DNA of 64,000 nt from Elusimicrobiota bacterium (lineage in GTDB: Bacteria > Elusimicrobiota > Elusimicrobia > FEN-1173): NCBI GenBank assembly GCA_016714745.1, contig JADKCG010000008.1:1-64000 (forward strand), written 5' to 3'. Shown here piece by piece: positions 41,615 to 50,158 of the stretch. The notes below the pieces were generated by a model that ran no database searches, was not told the DNA's origin, and worked only from the letters and a program-made list of their open reading frames with translations. A program made the translations under genes and the position numbers. Position 1 is the stretch's first letter; every line of letters begins with the position of its first letter.

Positions 41615-44600
41615 ATGCCCAGCGCAATGACATCATTCCGGTCTAAAAAAGGGAGTGGAGCGGGGTATTGGTGGGGAGCGATCCTCGACTCTTCGTCCTT
41701 GGCTCGCCGGTGGCCCCTGGCGGGAAGTATTCTTGTTCTCTGTTTGGTTTTAACGGTGTGGGTGTCCTGGGTCTCCTACTGGGAGGGGAGAACCCAGGCG
41801 GACGTTAAAGGCAAGCAAGCCGCTGACCGGGCCGAAAGTTCCCTGCGGGCCATGATGGCGCTCCATCAGCGGGGGCTCGAATCCGTCCGCGCGTTTGGGG
41901 AGGAAGGGCCGTTCGTCCCGTTCAAAACGCGCCGTTTCATCCAATCCCTCGGGTTTGAAAAGGACCCCGGCTGGGTGGCGTCTGGGGTGGCGGTTTATCC
42001 CCGCGGATCGGAAAAACCCAAGGTGGAAATCTTTTGGCCAGAGGCTCGAAAATCCTCTGTCCTTTGGGTTGCCGATCGAAGCTTTTTAATGGCGGCGGAC
42101 CGTCCGGGGGTGGGAACCGCCCCCGTCCTGAGCGCCGTTCTCCCTTTAAGTCTCTCCCCCTCTCCCCACTCTTTTCTTGTCACAGGGATCCAGGGGGCGG
42201 ATGGGACTCGACGGTTCGCTTTTGCTCTTTTAGATGTGGAATCCATGGCCCGCAACGCTCTCGAATCGTTGGGCGAATCGCGTGGTCGGTTCAGCGAAAT
42301 CGGCGAGGGGGGGGCCCCGCAACTCATCTCTGAACACCCGGGGTCCGCCAAGCGCGAACCGCGCACTTATTCTCAAAAAACAGAACGCATCGTGCTCATC
42401 CACGGGCGTGCTTGGGTCTTGGAGGTGTTCACAGGCCGGGGGCCCTGGGCCGGGGGGACACTGCGGTCTCCGCTTTGGCTCATGTTAGGCGGCACCGCGT
42501 TCAGTTTGTTTTTATTTTTTGTGATCCGCTTTGCCACGTCCGGCCGCGCGCGCGTGATGGCGTTGGCCCGGCGCATCTCCGGCCGACTCAACACCGTCCA
42601 ACAAAAGTTGAGGCTGGCCATGGCCGGGTCCAACGATGGGTTGTGGGATTGGGACATTCCCGGCGGACAGGTGTCAACGTCGGCGCGGTTTCGAGAATTG
42701 TTGAGTTATCCTCCGGAAGAGGGCAAGGAACCCACCGGAGAATTTATGGCGCGGTTCCACCCGCTTGACCGTGAGGCGGTGGAACAGGCCATCAAAAAAC
42801 ATTTGGATTCAGGTTGGCCGCTCCGGGTCGAATGCCGGTTTCAAGCCCGAGACGGGTCTTACCGTTGGTTTCGCTTAACAGGGATGGCGCCACAAAACGC
42901 CGGGGGCGCGCCGGTCCGGCTCGTCGGCGTTATCGCGGACATCACCAGCCATAAGAACGCCGAAGATTCCCTCACCCGGTACGTCCATGAAATGGAAGCG
43001 TCGCGGAGCCAAATTCACGAACAAACCGCCCGGCTCAAAACCCAAGCCGAAGAACTTTCCCGCGCCAAAGAACAGGCGGACGCGGCCAATCTGGCCAAAA
43101 GCACATTCCTCGCCACCATGAGCCACGAAATCCGAACGCCCATGAATTCGATCATCGGGATGTCGGAACTGTTGGGTGAAACAAATCTCGATACCGAACA
43201 GCGCAAATACGTAAAAATACTCACACGCGCCGGGGAAAACCTGCTGGATCTCATCAACGACATTCTCGACTTGTCCAAAGTAGAAGCCGGGCGCATGGAT
43301 TTGGAGACCATCGATTTCGATGTGCGCGAGATGGTGGACCGTGTGGGCGAAATGATGGCCATGCGCGCGTTTGGAAAGGGGCTCGAACTGTCCTGTCATG
43401 TGGCGTCGGATTTGCCCACCCGCCGGAAAGGCGACCCGACGCGGCTTCGGCAGGTGCTGGTGAACCTGGTGGGAAACGCCGTCAAATTCACGGAGAAAGG
43501 CGAGGTGGCGGTCACTGTGCGAACAGATCCCTCTTCGATGGATGGGGAGCTTATTTTGTTTACAGTGCGGGACACGGGGATTGGGATTCCCCCCGAAAAA
43601 CTAAGAAGTCTCTTCGGCACGTTCACTCAGGTGGACTCTTCGACCACCCGAAAATACGGCGGAACCGGCCTCGGTCTGGCCATTTCTAAACGGTTGGTGG
43701 AAATGATGAATGGAAAAGTCCAGGTCGAAAGTTTGGCCGGACAAGGCAGTACCTTTTCTTTCCGCGTGCGTCTTCCATTAGGAACCCCCGCCCCCCTCAC
43801 CGCTTCCCGCCGCGAAGAAGACATCCCCTCCTTCGCGGGCCGACGCATTCTCGTGGCCGATGATAATCCCGTCAATCGAAAAATTCTCCGCGACTATTTG
43901 GCTCCCACCGGGGGATTGTTGGCGGAAGCGCAGGATGGGGATCAAGCCCTGACGGTGGCGGAATCGGCGTGGGGACGGGGGGAACCTTTGATGCCATCCT
44001 TTTGGATGGGCGCATGCCGCCCAAGGGGGGGCTCCACGCGGCCGAAGCGATTCGACGCCATCCCCAAGGGGCGACGGTCCCGATTTCTCTCTTAGCCTCT
44101 GATCCGCGCGAAGGCGACGCGGCCCGCGCGAAAGAATTGGGCATCACGAGATCGATTAATAAACCCATCAAACGCCATGAACTATTAGAGGTTGTTCGGG
44201 ATTTGTTAGGAGGGGGGAACGCGGGCGTCTTGCCCGCGCCACGGGCGCCCTCTTCTCCCCTGAGCACTCCTCCCCCCAAAAGCGTGTCGGGAGTGACGCC
44301 GCTTCGAATCCTTTTGGTGGACGATTCTGAGGATAACCGATTTTTGGTCCTGGCGCTTTTTCGCGACTTTCCCCACACCTGGCAGTCAGCGGAGAACGGC
44401 AAAGAGGCTTTTGAGTTTTATAAAGGGGCCGCGATGGGCCCCAAAGGCGACCTCGCCACGGGCCCTTTTGACGTCATCCTCATGGACGTTCAAATGCCCA
44501 TCTGGGACGGCTATGCCGCGACACGGGCCATCCGCGCTTGGGAAAAGGAAAAAGGATTGTCCCGCACGCCCCTCTACGCGCTCAGCGCCAACGCCCTAAA

Positions 44601-44706
44601 AGAAGATGAAGCCCGAAGTTTGGAAGCCGGTTGCGACGGTCACCTCACCAAACCCGTCCGCAAAGCCACGTTGGTGTCCCTCCTCTCAAAAATCGAAAAA
44701 CCATAA
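41615..44706 (+). pseudogene. Hybrid sensor histidine kinase, one frame break
   Basis: About 1030 residues if the break is repaired. Two membrane helices (about 33-53 and 287-307) flank a periplasmic CHASE-like sensor. A PAS domain (DGLWDWDIPGGQVSTSARFR), coiled coil, HisKA (STFLATMSHEIRTPMNSIIG, with the phospho-histidine), HATPase (LVNLVGNAVKFTEKGEVAVT, GGTGLGLAISKRLV) and two receiver domains follow. The first receiver is split near 43985: one base restored there joins WGRGEP to FDAILLDGRMP. The second receiver (LLVDDSEDNRF, VILMDVQMPIWDG) is intact. A palindromic repeat lies in the linker between receivers. Confidence 0.8.
44221..44250. repeat. Palindromic repeat inside the hybrid kinase linker
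   Basis: GCGGGCGTCTTGCCCGC (44221-44237) and the following CACGGGCGCC belong to the same GCGGGCGTCTCGCCCGC repeat family as at 58536 and 62573. It encodes GVLPAPRAPSS in the linker between the two receiver domains, so it was accepted in frame. Confidence 0.55.
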
Positions 44707-44713
44707 ACCCCGC

Positions 44714-44976
44714 AACCTTAGGGGACATCAACCTTAGGGGACATGATTGACTAATTGACTTCTAGCCAAGAGTCCAAGCCTGAGGTTGATAATAGGGCGC
44801 TCCCGCGATGTCTCGCGCGTGTGGCCGCGCCGTCACCCATTTTTGTCATCAGAACCTTAGGGGACATGATTGACTAATTGACTTCTAGCCAAGAGTCCAA
44901 GCCTGAGGTTGATAATAGGGCGCTCCCGCGATGTCTCGCGCGTGTGGCCGCGCCGTCACCCATTTTTGTCATCAGA
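44714..44976. repeat. Tandem direct repeat at the left end of the mobile element
   Basis: A 123-nt unit (44730-44852) is repeated exactly at 44853-44975. The unit contains the left terminal inverted repeat and the last codons of the transposase gene. A third, partial start (AACCTTAGGGGACAT) lies at 44714-44728. It looks like end duplication by slippage or by one-ended transposition. Confidence 0.9.
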
Positions 44977-45940
44977 GCCATCTCCCGGTTCGTCTGTCCG
45001 AGGTATTCCACCCCGATATGGATGAGGAGAGCTTTCGCTTTCGAAGCCAGCGCGGTCCGATCCCTCTGAAAGAGAAGATTCTTTGAAAGCCCAAATTTTT
45101 CAGCGACTCGCTTCGCCACCTGGTCAAGTGTAACCCCTTTTTTTTGTAGGCGGTCCTGGGCCGTTTCCTCTATCTCCACAGCTTTCATGATAGCCTGAAC
45201 AAAATGACCTGATCCCAATATTCTCGAATCGTAGGCTTCTCGCTCTCCCGAGCGCCCCGATTGTATGACGTTGCGAACGCCGCCCATGGATCGGATCAGG
45301 CCGCCTCCGGTTAAATCTCTCCGTTTTCCCTGTTGGATCCCCTCCTCAACAAAGGATTCATACTGGGTTTTGGCCTTGGAAGGATTGGACGAAAATCGGC
45401 CCAAAACATCGTCGATTTCTTGCCATGCACAGGATCTTTTTCCGAGGAGGGCCCCATGGCCGCAATAAGGGAAATCGGCCAGCTCTTGCATATCCTTAAC
45501 AATCTTTGCGCGCAGGGGGTTCAGGTGGATGTAGCGCACCAGTTCCAGGAGGTAGGTCTCCTCTTCGCAGATGATGGATTTGTACCGGTTCCCAAAAAGG
45601 TGGCCGGATCGCTGGTGACGGACATTGTAGGACGTCGCGTAGCCCGTCATTGTTTTTTGCATGAAGGGGACAAGCCCTTGTTTGCCCGAGCGGATCAGCA
45701 GGTGAAAATGGTTGGGCATCAGGGTCCAAGCGAGGATTTGGCTGGGATAACGTTCGTTGGAGGCTTCCAGGCGAGCCTGAAAATCAGCATAATCGGCAGG
45801 ATCAGAAAACAAAACCCTCCGTTCAATCCCACGGGCCATCACATGGTGCAGTAAACCGGGAAGATCAACACGTGCCTGACGTGGCATGGGCTTAGTCTAC
45901 CCCATTCCCCGAAATAAGTCAATTAGTCAATCATGTCCCC
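44737..45940. mobile_element. Y1-transposase element with terminal inverted repeats
   Basis: A 25-bp terminal inverted repeat beginning GGGGACATGATTGACTAATT is found at 44737-44761, again at 44860-44884, and in inverted form at 45916-45940. It encloses one transposase gene. The element is about 1.08 kb from the inner left copy. No target-site duplication is apparent. It sits between the hybrid kinase and rpoN, and its ends supply the stop codons of both the transposase and rpoN. Confidence 0.85.
44874..45887 (-). CDS. REP-associated-type Y1 transposase (RAYT-like)
   Basis: 337 residues. MPRQARVDLPGLLHHVMARG and then LAWTLMPNHFHLLI (HFH metal motif) and GYATSYNVRHQRSGHLFGNR, LVRYIHLNPLRAKIV identify an IS200/Y1-type transposase of the REP-associated group, which uses a tyrosine and moves single-stranded DNA. 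The conserved tyrosine is likely that in TGYATSYN. The C-terminal 150 residues form an HTH-like extension (TLDQVAKRVAEKFGLSKNLL) common in this group. Its stop lies in the inverted repeat. Confidence 0.88.
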   Translation of the reverse strand: MPRQARVDLPGLLHHVMARGIERRVLFSDPADYADFQARLEASNERYPSQILAWTLMPNHFHLLIRSGKQGLVPFMQKTMTGYATSYNVRHQRSGHLFGNRYKSIICEEETYLLELVRYIHLNPLRAKIVKDMQELADFPYCGHGALLGKRSCAWQEIDDVLGRFSSNPSKAKTQYESFVEEGIQQGKRRDLTGGGLIRSMGGVRNVIQSGRSGEREAYDSRILGSGHFVQAIMKAVEIEETAQDRLQKKGVTLDQVAKRVAEKFGLSKNLLFQRDRTALASKAKALLIHIGVEYLGQTNREMALMTKMGDGAATRARHRGSALLSTSGLDSWLEVN

Positions 45941-47107
45941 TGAATTGCTCAGGGAGTAGGTTTTGGCGCGGGTGTAAATGTTGGGGATTCCGGCGATGAA
46001 TCGGTATTTGGAAACGGTGCGGACGGCGATTTTTATGCCATGGTTTTTCTTTAGCTGGGCCGCGAGTTCGGGGTCGCGGAAGGGGAGGGGGATTTTGCCG
46101 GCGCGGTAAAGGGCTTCTTCCTGTTCGATCAGTCTTGAAAGGTCCGCTAAAATTCCGTGAAGGGATCCTCGTCCGAGGAAATCGCGCAGAGGCAGTTCTT
46201 GGTTCCAGGGCGCAAGAACCGCTTTGCTAGCGACGGCCCGGCAAACGGTGCTGGGATGAACACCCATTTTTGCGGCGAGGCGGTCTTGGGTGAAATCTTT
46301 TAAATCTTCTTCCCGCCCAGAGATGAGGAATTTCTTTTGATGGTCCATGACGGCGTCTAAAATCTGGTTCATGGTCGAACGGCGGGCGTTGACGAGTTCC
46401 ATGGATTGCACAAGTTTGCGCAACGCCCGTTTCTCAGCGGGTGTCAACGACGGATCTTTTTTGAGCGCCTCCATCTTTTCATAGTTAATCGCGTACCTCC
46501 CGCGGCCGTAGCGGAGCGACGTGTACCGGATGGTGAACGTGTCCCCCTCCCGTTCGATATGAGCGATGCGGGAGAAAGCGTTAAAATTTTCAGGGGTGGA
46601 GGCCGGGGCGTTATAGAATTCGGCGCGGATCCCGATTTGGGTCGTCAACTCGAGCAGGCGTTTCGCTTCTTCCGGTGTCAATCCGCACGCCCGGGCAACG
46701 GTTTCGGGAGAGCCCGCGCGGTCGGCGAAGAGAAAATAGGTTTCAAAATTGGCCCGACCAATACGATGGCAGAGGTCGATGAGGTCCCTTTTTTCATCCA
46801 GAAGAGACTGGATGTCCGCGTCGCCCGAGGCAGGAGAGAGGTCGTCCCTGAGTTCCAAAAACCCGGCGGTCAGCCCTGTCCGAGGGTAGCGTTGGTAAGA
46901 AAAAAGTTTGAAGCGGGGATCGTCGGTATGGAGGAACTTTCGGAACAACGGGTCCCGTTCCACCGAGAGGACCAATTGGCCGAAACTGTCTTCCGGCAAA
47001 GACAGCACCCGCGCGATTTTCAGCCGCGGCACCAATTGTTGAAGCGAGCGGAGCCCCGGTCGCGGCGTGGGTGTCGCTCGGGCTACGAAATGGGGTCCGT
47101 CAGTCAT
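45923..47107 (-). CDS. rpoN: RNA polymerase sigma-54 factor RpoN (divergent)
   Basis: 394 residues, shorter than the usual 430-500. The N-terminal part LRSLQQLVPRLKIARVLSLP resembles region I (activator contact). The core-binding region is in the middle, then the HTH (FTQDRLAAKMGVHPSTVCRA, VASKAVLAPW) and the C-terminal RpoN box variant AVRTVSKYRFIAGIP, which reads the -24 element. The acidic region II is essentially absent. The last five codons and the stop come from the terminal inverted repeat of the neighbouring element. Placement among flagellar genes suggests a role dedicated to motility. Confidence 0.85.
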   Translation of the reverse strand: MTDGPHFVARATPTPRPGLRSLQQLVPRLKIARVLSLPEDSFGQLVLSVERDPLFRKFLHTDDPRFKLFSYQRYPRTGLTAGFLELRDDLSPASGDADIQSLLDEKRDLIDLCHRIGRANFETYFLFADRAGSPETVARACGLTPEEAKRLLELTTQIGIRAEFYNAPASTPENFNAFSRIAHIEREGDTFTIRYTSLRYGRGRYAINYEKMEALKKDPSLTPAEKRALRKLVQSMELVNARRSTMNQILDAVMDHQKKFLISGREEDLKDFTQDRLAAKMGVHPSTVCRAVASKAVLAPWNQELPLRDFLGRGSLHGILADLSRLIEQEEALYRAGKIPLPFRDPELAAQLKKNHGIKIAVRTVSKYRFIAGIPNIYTRAKTYSLSNSGDMID

Positions 47108-47218
47108 AGAAAAAAGTGGCCCTGAAAAAATCAGCGTATGGGAAAATCCCCTCTGTCTTTCGAGTTCGGGGCTTTTTTGTTTTCAGGGGAAGGGCGGTCC
47201 CTGTGGGGGGGGGTCTCA
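47108..47218. other. Intergenic, possible terminator
   Basis: Between the kinase at 47219 and rpoN. It contains a long imperfect inverted repeat: CCCTGAAAAAA at 47121 pairs with TTTTCAGGGG near 47181. A CCCC...GGGGCTTTTTT arrangement lies inside. Termination on either strand is possible but weak. Confidence 0.35.
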
Positions 47219-48367
47219 TCACTCGCTGGATCGCCGATCGGAAGGGACGGGCAACAGATTTTCCGCCGCGGCCAACAGTTCTTCGGCGCGGAACGGTTTT
47301 TTTAAAAAAGGGCAATCGCCCGCTCGCCCTAAGACATCGGCGTAAGTTTCCCGCGGATGACCGCTGATCAACAGAATTCGCTGGGACGGCCAGCGGAGGC
47401 GTATCTGGGCGTGAAGATCGAGGCCTTCCCGATCGCGCCGAAGAGAAATATCCAAAATGATGAGGTCAGCGCCGGAACTCTCCAAATGGACTAACGCTTC
47501 GGCCCCCCCGGCCAAGGCAGAGACTCGGTATCCGTGGCTTTTTAAAATACGTGAAATCACGTTTCTCTGTTCCTCTCGGTCGTCGACCACCAAAATCCGG
47601 TCGTGTTGCGGGGGCTCATCATTGGAGCCGCCGGGCAAGACCACGGTGGGGAAATAAATGTCGATACAGGTTTTTTCTTCCGTCCGGCGAACGTCCAGAA
47701 ACGCCCCCTGCCTCCTCGCGAGTTGGCGAACCACCGCCATCCCCAAGCCGGACATGGACCTGCGTCCGAGGGTGTTCGAGGTGTAGTAGGGTTCAAAAAG
47801 CTTGGCGCGGTGGGCGGGGGAAAGCGCTGGCCCTGTGTCGGACACAGAGAGAACGGCGTAAGCGCCCTGGGGAATGCGTTCCCAGCCGTCCAAGTCTTCC
47901 AAGAGATTTTTCGGCGCGGTCGCAACAGTGATGGTCCCTCCCGGATGGGCATCCGCGGCGTTGCGCAGAAGGTTTCCGGTCAAAATGGAAATCCATTCCC
48001 CCGACCCTTGCACGGGGGGAAGAATGTCTTCCAAGCAGGAGGTCGCCTTGATCTCCGGATGTTCCGACATAAAAGAGGCGAAGGCTCCTCGGACCGGCAG
48101 ATTCAAATTAATGGACGCCCGTTCGTCTCTGTCCAGGGACAACAGCGACAAATGCAAAGTAAGTTCGTCGATGCGATGGGCCGCGCGTCGGATTTGCCGC
48201 ATGTCGTTGGCCAGGGGACTGTCCGGCGGAAGGGTGTCTAAAATGAGGTCGGGCAAAAGGACCAGGCATCCCAGTTGGTTCGATATTTCGTGCGCCACCT
48301 CGGCCGTTAACGACCGTAGGGGCAGGCCCGCGTTTTGAGATAAATCAATACCGGTGGGGTCTGTCAT
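47219..48367 (-). CDS. Histidine kinase with C-terminal receiver
   Basis: 382 residues, soluble. HisKA-type helix with LTAEVAHEISNQLGCLVLLP (phospho-histidine), HATPase with LTGNLLRNAADAHPGGTITV and SMSGLGMAVVRQLARRQGAF, then a receiver domain (ILVVDDREEQRNVISRILKS, ADLIILDISLRRDREGLDLH). No sensor domain is visible. A flagellar regulatory role is suggested only by position, between rpoN and csrA. Confidence 0.8.
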   Translation of the reverse strand: MTDPTGIDLSQNAGLPLRSLTAEVAHEISNQLGCLVLLPDLILDTLPPDSPLANDMRQIRRAAHRIDELTLHLSLLSLDRDERASINLNLPVRGAFASFMSEHPEIKATSCLEDILPPVQGSGEWISILTGNLLRNAADAHPGGTITVATAPKNLLEDLDGWERIPQGAYAVLSVSDTGPALSPAHRAKLFEPYYTSNTLGRRSMSGLGMAVVRQLARRQGAFLDVRRTEEKTCIDIYFPTVVLPGGSNDEPPQHDRILVVDDREEQRNVISRILKSHGYRVSALAGGAEALVHLESSGADLIILDISLRRDREGLDLHAQIRLRWPSQRILLISGHPRETYADVLGRAGDCPFLKKPFRAEELLAAAENLLPVPSDRRSSE

Positions 48368-48470
48368 GGATCATGCTCGAGGTTCGGAAATGCGGATCAT
48401 TTTCGCGATGCACACACAGAATAGATCATTTTGCGAAGAGGGCCGCAACGTGTCTGGGACCCTGCGAAAC

Positions 48471-48579
48471 GCACCCCTAAAAATTTCAAAGAACCGAGCC
48501 TTTCCGCCTGGGAGGGCAAAAAAAATCTGTGCCGGACCCTGTCGACGGTGGCCCCGTACGAACCGGGGAATCCGGGCTA
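48471..48579 (-). repeat. Stop-codon-anchored structured repeat, copy 2 (after csrA)
   Basis: About 109 nt on the minus strand, starting with the TAG of csrA. Pairings: GGA/TCC in the outer stem with GCC/GGC; inner hairpin CCCCG-GTTCGTA-CGGGG; then a second hairpin with GTCGACA and eight T. The conserved tail (GCCCTCCCA, AAAGGCTCGG, TTTGAAATTT) matches copy 1 almost base for base. It lies 100 nt upstream of the next gene on this strand. Confidence 0.62.
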
Positions 48580-48813
48580 CCTCTTTTTGGGAAGAGTCTT
48601 ATGGCTGGCTTTATCGAGGTCCGCGGGGTTGAAATCGGACGCGGCGCGGTTCAGGGCGTGGACGGCTTCGAAAATTTCACGGCGATGGACGGGGATGTGG
48701 GGGGGCGCTTTTATCCCCAACGTGACATGTCCGTTGCAAATGGCGAGGACCTTGACCTCCACGTGCGTTCCAATCAGGAGGCTTTCCTCCAACCGGCGGG
48801 TGAGCAGGAGCAT
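48577..48813 (-). CDS. csrA: Carbon storage regulator CsrA
   Basis: 78 residues. MLLLTRRLEESLLIGTHVEV, then CNGHVTLGIKAPPHIPVHRR is a typical CsrA, an RNA-binding dimer that blocks translation at GGA motifs. The 18-residue tail beyond the core is unremarkable. FliW directly upstream is its known antagonist in many flagellated bacteria. Confidence 0.95.
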   Translation of the reverse strand: MLLLTRRLEESLLIGTHVEVKVLAICNGHVTLGIKAPPHIPVHRREIFEAVHALNRAASDFNPADLDKASHKTLPKKR

Positions 48814-48817
48814 GGGG

Positions 48818-49273
48818 TTACCGCTCCGGCGGGGGGAATTCCGTGGCGGGGAGGGGCAAGTCCAATACCAATTGCCGTCCCAGGTGTTTTTGAATGTTGA
48901 CGGCGATGGGGCCCAGGCGGTTCAGGCGGATCTCGCCTCTCGTCACGGAAACCACGCCCAGGAGGCGCGGGTTCTCCCCCGATTCCAACCCCAATTTCGT
49001 CCGTTCGTCGGCGGTGAGGAGCGTGGGTGCCGCTGAATCCGGAAGATCCAGGGCGGTCACGGGGAACGCGAGGGTCCCGTCGTTCAGATCTTGAAGCCAG
49101 AGGAAGGGGCTGTCCGGACTGTGGGGAACCAACGTGAACTCGCGCGGACCTGGAAACCCCACCAGTCCATCGGGAAACGACAACACCAATTCTTCGTCAA
49201 CCGAGAGGGGGCCAAACCGGGTGGTTTTTACCGTGCGCACGCTCGTGCGGGGGGAAACGTTGGGGCCGCTCAT
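48818..49273 (-). CDS. fliW: Flagellar assembly factor FliW
   Basis: 151 residues. VDEELVLSFPDGLVGFPGPR is the FliW signature, followed by FLWLQDLNDGTLAFPVTALD and NIQKHLGRQLVLDLPLPATE. FliW binds both flagellin and CsrA and links filament assembly to translation. The 15-residue N-terminal extension is not conserved. It overlaps flgL by 4 nt and csrA follows after 4 nt. Confidence 0.92.
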   Translation of the reverse strand: MSGPNVSPRTSVRTVKTTRFGPLSVDEELVLSFPDGLVGFPGPREFTLVPHSPDSPFLWLQDLNDGTLAFPVTALDLPDSAAPTLLTADERTKLGLESGENPRLLGVVSVTRGEIRLNRLGPIAVNIQKHLGRQLVLDLPLPATEFPPPER

Positions 49274-50145
49274 TGGAGGTAATCCAAAAGGCTGATATTA
49301 AACAAGCTGGCGGAGGTTTTGAGAGAGGCCTCGTAAAGGTTGTTGGCGTTTTGCAGGTCCACAATCGCTTTGGGCATGTCGGTGTCGTCGTTAGAGGAAA
49401 TCCGCGCCAAGAGATTGACCTCCAGTTCGTTGAGGCGCTCGGCGGTGGTTTCCACCCGTTTCACTTCCGCGCCCAGGGAGGCTTCCAGCTTTAACATTTG
49501 GCTCATGACGGCGTCCAGCCGGGGCAGGAGGGCGTTGACGGCGGTACCGTCGTTGTTGTTCAGCGCGGTCTTGAGGTCTGCGAGGACCTGGAACGCGTTT
49601 TCTCCATTGATAAAAACCTCTTGCCCGGTGAGGTTGATCTGGGTGGTTTCTCCCGGGGCAATGTCCCGGGTCATGGTGCCGGTGTCCCCTTGGTAGGCCC
49701 CGGTGGTGGAAAATGCCGCTGTCGTGGTCTTGTTGCCCCCGAACAGGGACGACCCGTTCCACTGGGAGTTGGCGGTTTCAAGAAGCTGACCCGACAACCG
49801 ATCCACAGCGATGGCAAGGACCGCCCGCGATTCGGCGGAGGCAGTCCCCGTTGCGCCTTGGAGCGCGTTCACCCGGGCGGTTTGAATAGAGGAGCGGGCG
49901 TTGGAGAGGGACGCGAGCGTTGCGTTCATCCAAGAGACGCCTTCTTCAGCGTTATGGCGGTGTTGCATCAGAGCGGCATGGGCCGAGTTAAGGGCCACAG
50001 AACGAGTCGCGCGGGCCGGGTCGTCCGAAAGGTTTCGGACTTGCTTGCCGGAAGAAATTTGGTCTTGAAGTCGGGCCATGGCATCGATTTGACGATGGAT
50101 GTCATCGACCATGCCGCGTTGTATCATTTTCTCTGTGATGCGCAT
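49270..50145 (-). CDS. flgL: Hook-filament junction protein FlgL
   Basis: 291 residues. ITEKMIQRGMVDDIHRQIDA, LQDQISSGKQVRNLSDDPAR is a flagellin/FlgL N-terminus, and the C-terminus DLQNANNLYEASLKTSASLF ends the coiled-coil core. With FlgK it forms the junction between hook and filament. Part of the sigma-28 unit flgM-flgN-flgK-flgL-fliW-csrA. Confidence 0.92.
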   Translation of the reverse strand: MRITEKMIQRGMVDDIHRQIDAMARLQDQISSGKQVRNLSDDPARATRSVALNSAHAALMQHRHNAEEGVSWMNATLASLSNARSSIQTARVNALQGATGTASAESRAVLAIAVDRLSGQLLETANSQWNGSSLFGGNKTTTAAFSTTGAYQGDTGTMTRDIAPGETTQINLTGQEVFINGENAFQVLADLKTALNNNDGTAVNALLPRLDAVMSQMLKLEASLGAEVKRVETTAERLNELEVNLLARISSNDDTDMPKAIVDLQNANNLYEASLKTSASLFNISLLDYLQ

Positions 50146-50158
50146 GGGTTCTCCTTTT

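Noticed and set aside
44730..44976. Tandem repeat as a CRISPR array
   Set aside because: Only two 123-nt units without spacers, and they contain a transposon end.
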